Source: BOG-908 sp964242115 (GTDB taxonomy: Bacteria; Pseudomonadota; Alphaproteobacteria; Acetobacterales; Acetobacteraceae). From it: a DNA stretch of 64,000 bases. Positions within the stretch are counted from its first letter, which is position 1; every line of letters starts with the position of its first letter. Of the stretch, positions 59,634 through 64,000 are shown in pieces. The DNA lies in NCBI GenBank assembly GCA_964242115.1, contig CAXSZX010000004.1:1-64000 (forward strand), given 5' to 3'. The notes below the pieces were generated by a model. The model ran no database searches and was not told the DNA's origin. It saw only the letters and a program-made list of their open reading frames with translations. The translations under genes and the position numbers were made by a program.

Positions 59634-60416
59634 ATGGCAGATGCGATCCTCCTTGAGCGGGCAGGCGACGTGGTCACCCTGCGCCTGAACAACCCGGCCG
59701 CACTCAACGCGATGGACGCGGCGATGGCCGAGTCGCTGACGGCGCACCTGCTGGAGGCCGGCACCACGGTGCGTGCCATCGTGCTCGCCGGCTCCGAGCG
59801 CGCCTTCTGCTCCGGCGCCAACCTGAGCGCGGCCCGCGCGCCCGGCGACGGCGAAGCGTTTGACGCCGGCGCCCGGTTGGAGAGCTCGTTCAACCCGTTG
59901 CTGCGCGCCATCAAGGCCTCGCCGGTGCCGATCCTCTCCGCCGTACGTGGTGCAGCCGCCGGCATTGGCGCCTCGGTGGCGCTGGCCTGCGACATGATCG
60001 TGGCCGGGCGCAGCGCCTACTTCCTGCAGGCGTTCCGCCGGGTCGGCCTGGTGCCGGATGGCGGCTCGGCGTTGCTGCTGGCCCACACGGTGGGGCGGGT
60101 GCGGGCGATGGAGCTGATGCTGCTGGGCGAGAAGCTGCCCGCGGAGACGGCAATTGCCTGGGGGCTGATCAACCGGGTGGCCGACGACGCCGAGGTGGAG
60201 GCGGTCGCGGCCTCACTCGCCGCGTCGCTGGCGGAGGGCCCCACACGCGCGCTGGGGCTGATCCGCAAGGCGGCCTGGGCGGCGTTGTCGTCGGACTTCG
60301 ATTCGCAGTTGGACCTTGAACGGGCGTTGCAGCGCGAGGCGGGCGGGAGTGCGGATTTTCACGAGGGCGTGGCAGCGTTTTTGGGAAAACGTAAAGCCGA
60401 GTTCAAAGGAAAGTAA
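59634..60416 (+). CDS. Enoyl-CoA hydratase/isomerase family protein
   Basis: 260 residues, crotonase fold. Conserved parts: VVTLRLNNPAALNAMDAAM, FCSGANLS for CoA binding, and the oxyanion-hole stretch AVRGAAAGIGASVALACDMIVA, then FRRVGLVPDGGSALLL. Position 130s carries V-P-D in the loop as in PaaG-like 2-(1,2-epoxyphenyl)acetyl-CoA isomerases, but substrate class is uncertain. The stop codon TAA adjoins a palindromic element (TAAGCGG). Confidence 0.9.
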   Translation: MADAILLERAGDVVTLRLNNPAALNAMDAAMAESLTAHLLEAGTTVRAIVLAGSERAFCSGANLSAARAPGDGEAFDAGARLESSFNPLLRAIKASPVPILSAVRGAAAGIGASVALACDMIVAGRSAYFLQAFRRVGLVPDGGSALLLAHTVGRVRAMELMLLGEKLPAETAIAWGLINRVADDAEVEAVAASLAASLAEGPTRALGLIRKAAWAALSSDFDSQLDLERALQREAGGSADFHEGVAAFLGKRKAEFKGK

Positions 60417-60555
60417 GCGGTTCTTTTTTGAAAAAAGAACCAAAAAGCTTTTGTCTCCTCGGGCACGTGTTGGTGAAACGTGTTGGTTCAGCTGTCCGCG
60501 ACGGCGGTCGCAAAAGCTTTTTGCTTCTTTTTCTCGAAGAAGAAGGCCATCCTTG
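60412..60555. repeat. Palindromic intergenic element, copy 35
   Basis: Left GGTTCTTTTTTGAAAAAAGAACC, AAAAAGCTTTTGTC, centre TCCGCGACGGC, right AAAAGCTTTTTGC, CTTCTTTTTCTCGAAGAAGAAGGCC. Both arms well kept. Confidence 0.9.
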
Positions 60556-60637
60556 TCTGGCTGACGGCGTACTAATTTTGTTAGACAGTCGTAAAGAAAA
60601 CGGCTAGCCATAACACTTCGTTAACGAGGCGACGTGC

Positions 60638-61834
60638 ATGGCCAGGCAGTCTGCTACTCCCAACTGGACCAGGGTGTTCTCAGAGCGTCACCTAACGCTG
60701 TGTTACGTCGCGGCGCTCAGCCTTGTCGCCCTGCTGACCATCGTCTCCGACTTGACCCTGAACAGGGTGCTCTCCGCCCACGAGGGATCTGCGGCCATCG
60801 TCAACATGTCCGGCCGACAGCGCATGCTGTCCCAGCGTATCGCCAGCCTGGCCGCGCAGTACCGGCTGGGCTTTGCCACCGCGCGCGCCGACCTGCTGAC
60901 CACCGTGGATGAGTTCGAGTCGGCGCACCGCAACCTCCTCGCCGCCAGCACGGTGGACGGCTCCGGCCGCCACAACACCGGCGTTTTCCGGACCCTCTAT
61001 TTCGGCGGCGAGAAGCCGCTGGACGCAGAGGTTGACGCCTACGTCGTGCTCGCCCGCCAGGTGGCCGCACAGAGCCCTGGCCCGGCGCTGGACCCGACAC
61101 TGGACAAGCTGTTCGCCGAGGCGCGTGCCCCGTTGCTGACCCGCCTGCACGAGGTGGTGGTGCGCCACCAGCAGGACAGCGAGGCGCAGCTGAGCAAGCT
61201 CGAAACGCTGCAGGGCATCACGCTCGCCGTGGTGCTGACGACGCTCGCGGTCGAAGCGCTGCTGATCTTCCGGCCGATGGTGCGCCGCCTCGCCCGATGC
61301 GCGCGCGAACTGATGCGGCTGGCCACCATTGACGGCCTGACCGGCACGCTGAACCGCGCGAGCTTCCTCGAGCGCGGTGCGGCGGAACTGGCGCGCGCGC
61401 GCCGGACTCGCCGCCCGTTCGCCGTGCTGGTGCTCGACGTGGACCACTTCAAACGCATCAACGACACCTACGGGCACGCCGGCGGCGACGCGGCGCTGCG
61501 CGGCCTGGCCCATGCGCTGGACGACGCGGTGCGCCCCGGCGACGTGGTCGGCCGCATGGGCGGCGAGGAGTTCGCAGTCCTGCTGCCCGAGACGACGGAA
61601 ACGGTGGCTTACCACGTGGCAAGGCGGCTTCGCGAGAGCGTGGAGCGCCTGTCGGTCGACCACCCGCGCGGGCAGGTGCGCATGACGGTCAGCGTGGGCG
61701 TGGCTGCCGGGACCGCCGATCTGGCCGTGCTGCTGCAGGAGGCCGACGAAGCGCTCTACCACGCGAAAAGCGCCGGGCGGAACCGGGTGGCGGGAGTTCG
61801 GCTCGAGGAGATGACGCTGCTGCCGGTTGGGTGA
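60638..61834 (+). CDS. Membrane-bound diguanylate cyclase with PilJ-type N-terminal sensor
   Basis: 398 residues. TM1 at about 22-40 and TM2 at about 192-212 enclose a periplasmic sensor with SGRQRMLSQRIASLAAQYR, typical of the type IV pili methyl-accepting chemotaxis N-terminal domain. The C-terminal GGDEF domain has the active-site GGEEF at 308-312 and an inhibitory RxxD (RPGD) at 299-302, spaced 5 residues before it as in product-inhibited cyclases. It makes c-di-GMP. ATG 60638 with GAGG 9 nt upstream. Confidence 0.92.
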   Translation: MARQSATPNWTRVFSERHLTLCYVAALSLVALLTIVSDLTLNRVLSAHEGSAAIVNMSGRQRMLSQRIASLAAQYRLGFATARADLLTTVDEFESAHRNLLAASTVDGSGRHNTGVFRTLYFGGEKPLDAEVDAYVVLARQVAAQSPGPALDPTLDKLFAEARAPLLTRLHEVVVRHQQDSEAQLSKLETLQGITLAVVLTTLAVEALLIFRPMVRRLARCARELMRLATIDGLTGTLNRASFLERGAAELARARRTRRPFAVLVLDVDHFKRINDTYGHAGGDAALRGLAHALDDAVRPGDVVGRMGGEEFAVLLPETTETVAYHVARRLRESVERLSVDHPRGQVRMTVSVGVAAGTADLAVLLQEADEALYHAKSAGRNRVAGVRLEEMTLLPVG

Positions 61835-61861
61835 TACCGACCGCCGGGGTTGGAACGAAAG

Positions 61862-62014
61862 CAAGGCAAGCAGTTCTTTTTTGGAAAAAAAGAACCAAAA
61901 AACTTTTGCTCTCGTTGGGTGCGCAGTGGCGAGGCGTGTCGTTTCAGCTTGCTGCGACAGCGCTCGCAAGGGCTTTTTTTGCTTCTTTTCCTCGAAAAAG
62001 AAGGGCCTTGCTTC
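61862..62014. repeat. Palindromic intergenic element, copy 36
   Basis: Left GGCAAGCAGTTCTTTTTTGGAAAAAAAGAACC; centre TGCTGCGACAGCGC; right GGGCTTTTTTTGCTTC, TTTTCCTCGAAAAAG ending GCCTTGC. A further small remnant (GTCTTTTCCAAAAACGACCGCTTGC) lies at 62057-62083. Confidence 0.85.
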
Positions 62015-62097
62015 TTCTCGCCCGCAAACGGTGCGACCCGGCCGGACAACGCGTCGTTGTCTTTTCCAAAAACGACCGCTTGCTTTATTCTGCGGGC

Positions 62098-63249
62098 ATG
62101 CAGCCCGTCTCCCTGCCTCACCTGATCGCCAGCCATCAGCCGGGCCAGACGCTCGAGCAGGCTTTCTACGCCGACCGTGGCCTATTCGCCCGCGACATGG
62201 ACCTCCTGCTCGGACGCTGGTTCTGCGCCGGCCACGCCAGCGACATTCCTCAATCCGGCGACTACCTGCTTGCAGAGCTCGGCCTGGAGTCCGCCATCGT
62301 GGTGCGCGGCACGGACGGCGAGGTCCGCGCCCTGGCCAACGTGTGCCGTCACCGCGGCTCACGCATCTGCAGCAAGCCGCACGGCCACGCCGCGGTGCTG
62401 ACCTGCCCCTACCACGCGTGGACCTACCATCTGGACGGCCGCCTGCGACACGCGCGCGAGATGCCTGCCGGGTTCGACCCCGCCGCGCACGGGTTGCTCG
62501 CGCTGCCGCTGCGCCTGGTGGGCGGGCTCATCTTCATCAGCTTCGGCGACGCTCCGCCGGACCTGGGCCGCGCCGCAGAGACGCTGTCCGCCATGACGCG
62601 GCACTACGGCTGGGAGCGTGCGCGCGTAGCCGCCCGCCGCATCTACACCGTGCGCGCCAACTGGAAGCTGGTGATGGAGAACTACCACGAGTGCTACCAT
62701 TGCGGCCCGGCGCACCCCGAGTTCGCTGACCTGCACATGCTCGCACGTCCCGGGAACCGCCGCATCGACGGCGACGACGTGGAAGCCTGGCCAGCCTGCC
62801 CCGACGGCCAGGAAGTGTTTCGCCTGATGCACTCGGCGGTGTCCGAATACGCCAGCACCGCAAGCCGCGACGGCCAGCCGCTCGCCCCGTTGATGGGAAA
62901 AGCTTTCGACGGCGCCTGCGTGTTCGCCGAGATAGGCTTCCTCAGCGCGTTCCTCGCCTACCCGGATCACGGCGTCATCTACCGCTTCATCCCGCGCGAC
63001 GTGCGCGCCACGGAAATGGAGGTGATCTGGCTGGTGCATGGCGACGCGCGCGAAGGCGCCGACTACGATACCGGCGCGCTGACCTGGCTGTGGGACGTCA
63101 CCAGCCAGGCCGACAAGTCGATCATCGAGCGCAACCAGGCCGGCGTGCTCTCCCGCGCCTACCAGCCTGGCCCGTTCTCCCTGATGGAGCCGGGCACACA
63201 GCAATACGTCGAGCGCTACGTGGGCGAGATGGCGCTACTCGGCGAGTAA
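62098..63249 (+). CDS. Rieske-type aromatic ring-hydroxylating oxygenase, alpha subunit (quaternary-amine group)
   Basis: 383 residues. Rieske 2Fe-2S domain: CRHRG with C83 and H85, and CPYHAW with C103 and H106. Catalytic iron site: NYHECYHCGPAH gives H201 and H206, with E198 where most ring-hydroxylating enzymes have the bridging aspartate. The Glu is known from carnitine (CntA) and related quaternary-amine oxygenases, so glycine betaine, choline or carnitine-type substrates are more likely than aromatics. No reductase gene lies next to it. ATG 62098. Confidence 0.85.
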   Translation: MQPVSLPHLIASHQPGQTLEQAFYADRGLFARDMDLLLGRWFCAGHASDIPQSGDYLLAELGLESAIVVRGTDGEVRALANVCRHRGSRICSKPHGHAAVLTCPYHAWTYHLDGRLRHAREMPAGFDPAAHGLLALPLRLVGGLIFISFGDAPPDLGRAAETLSAMTRHYGWERARVAARRIYTVRANWKLVMENYHECYHCGPAHPEFADLHMLARPGNRRIDGDDVEAWPACPDGQEVFRLMHSAVSEYASTASRDGQPLAPLMGKAFDGACVFAEIGFLSAFLAYPDHGVIYRFIPRDVRATEMEVIWLVHGDAREGADYDTGALTWLWDVTSQADKSIIERNQAGVLSRAYQPGPFSLMEPGTQQYVERYVGEMALLGE

Positions 63250-63278
63250 GCCGCGATCTGACGTGTTCGCCGTTCATG

Positions 63279-63410
63279 GCAAGCAAGCGCTTCTTTTTTG
63301 AAAAAAAGAAGCAAAAAACTTTTATCACTGCTGTCGCGGACCTCTCAGCAGACGGGTATCTAGGAGACAAAAGTTTTTGGTCTTTTTTCAAAAGAGAACT
63401 GCTTGCTTTA
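63279..63410. repeat. Palindromic intergenic element, copy 37, convergent junction
   Basis: Left CTTCTTTTTTGAAAAAAAGAAG, AAAAAACTTTTATC, centre TGCTGTCGCGGAC, right AAAAGTTTTTGG, TCTTTTTTCAAAAGAGAAC ending CTGCTTGC. Its right end provides the TAA stop of the GNAT gene. Confidence 0.9.
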
Positions 63411-63992
63411 CCTCTTGACCAGCCTCCATTCCAAATGCGTGCGCACGGCCGGCCATTCCGCCGCGATGATGCTGTAGACACAGGTATCGCGCAGGCTGCC
63501 GTCTTTCGCCCGCTGGTGACTACGCAGGATGCCGTCCAGCTTTGCGCCCAGACGCTCGATTGCGCGGCGACTCTGTTGGTTCAGGAAGTGCGTGCGGAAC
63601 TCGACGGCGATACAGCCGAGCGCGTCGAACGCATGGCCAAGCAGCAGAAGCTTCGCCTCGGTGTTCAGCGCGGTCCGCTGCACGCGGTTGGCATACCAGG
63701 TGGAGCCTATCTCCACGCGGCGGTGGACAGCGTCGATGTGCATGTAGGTGGTCATGCCGACAACGTCGCCCGACGGTGTTTCGAGCACGGTGAACGGGAG
63801 CATGGAGCCGGCCTCAGCCATTTGCAGGCGGCGTTCGATCTCCGTGCGCATGCAGCCTGGTTCGGGGACTGAGGTGTACCACAGCCGCCACAGCTCACCA
63901 TCGGCGGAAGCTGCAACCAGCGCGTCGTGATGCGCGTGTGAGAGCGGGACGAGGGTTACGTGCTGGCCGGTGAGTGTAACGGGCTGGTTCAA
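63408..63992 (-). CDS. GNAT-family N-acetyltransferase (RimJ/RimL-like)
   Basis: 194 residues. RimL-like pattern: VTLVPLSHAHHDALVAAS, FTVLETPSGDVVGMTTYMHID, RVEIGSTWYANRVQRTALNTEAKLLLLGHAFDALGC with the acetyl-CoA P-loop position replaced by the RVQRTALN stretch usual in this group, and FLNQQSRRAIERLGAKLDGILR. It may acetylate ribosomal proteins or antibiotics. TTG start at 63992, near the window edge, so a longer start upstream cannot be excluded. Confidence 0.87.
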   Translation of the reverse strand: MNQPVTLTGQHVTLVPLSHAHHDALVAASADGELWRLWYTSVPEPGCMRTEIERRLQMAEAGSMLPFTVLETPSGDVVGMTTYMHIDAVHRRVEIGSTWYANRVQRTALNTEAKLLLLGHAFDALGCIAVEFRTHFLNQQSRRAIERLGAKLDGILRSHQRAKDGSLRDTCVYSIIAAEWPAVRTHLEWRLVKR

Positions 63993-64000
63993 GGCGGGGG

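Noticed and set aside
57351..60086. Extended S9 peptidase start at 60086
   Set aside because: The extra 175 residues are antisense to the enoyl-CoA hydratase; the signal peptide at 59561 marks the real start.

Overview
The window is high-GC bacterial DNA. Gene content points to an alphaproteobacterium, most likely of the Acetobacteraceae. Supporting markers are an NDUFA12-MlaD-DUF2155 gene block, an sdhCDAB operon in alphaproteobacterial style, a Usg protein beside groESL, DUF3309 and a noncatalytic dihydroorotase next to pyrB. The family assignment is inference. I see no transposase, integrase, phage gene or CRISPR array.

Layout. 1-4.3 kb carries selenocysteine genes: selB (cut by the window edge) and selA on the minus strand, with selD divergent. 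4.7-10.1 kb has a UbiH/UbiM hydroxylase, an aldo/keto reductase with a divergent TetR regulator, cytochrome b561, an anchored unknown protein and a ClpP-like peptidase. A 1.1 kb non-coding stretch follows, then a secreted beta-helix protein and a DUF1348 protein. 13.7-18.4 kb holds pyrB, a pseudo-dihydroorotase, plsY and dprA. 19.1-24.6 kb is a tightly overlapping minus-strand chemosensory operon cheA-cheW-cheY-cheB-cheR in which CheA has a fused receiver domain. 24.8-31.4 kb has otsB, a repetitive surface-type protein, the DUF2155/small ORF/mlaD/NDUFA12 cluster, a stand-alone relative of the NrdJ C-terminus and a pentapeptide-repeat protein. 31.9-38.8 kb holds malic enzyme, an M16 peptidase and the NAD(P)HX repair enzyme. 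39-44.6 kb holds an NTF2-like protein, a phosphatase, sdhBADC and a lipoprotein. 44.7-52.7 kb holds a TPR/glycosyltransferase-like protein, ppa, tRNA-Ser, a cold-shock protein, a stress protein, a TerB protein, an M61 peptidase and an Asp/Glu racemase. 52.9-55.7 kb is groESL with two CIRCE operators, then usg. The last part has DUF3309, an RhtA-like exporter, an S9 peptidase, an enoyl-CoA hydratase, a GGDEF protein, a Rieske oxygenase and a GNAT acetyltransferase.

The most striking feature is not a gene. About 37 copies of one 120-155 bp palindromic element sit in most gene junctions. A typical copy reads GCAAGC, an AT hairpin (TTCTTTTT..AAAAAGAA), CAAAAAGCTTTTG, a GC stem (GGCTGTCGCGG / CCGCGACAGCC), CAAAAGTTTTTTG, a second AT hairpin and GCTTGC. 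The centre is built like a bidirectional intrinsic terminator. Copies nevertheless also lie in divergent promoter regions and inside apparent operons, and some supply the first or last codons of genes. A second, GC-rich palindrome family occurs at 34.2 kb and, truncated, in the groES-groEL spacer.
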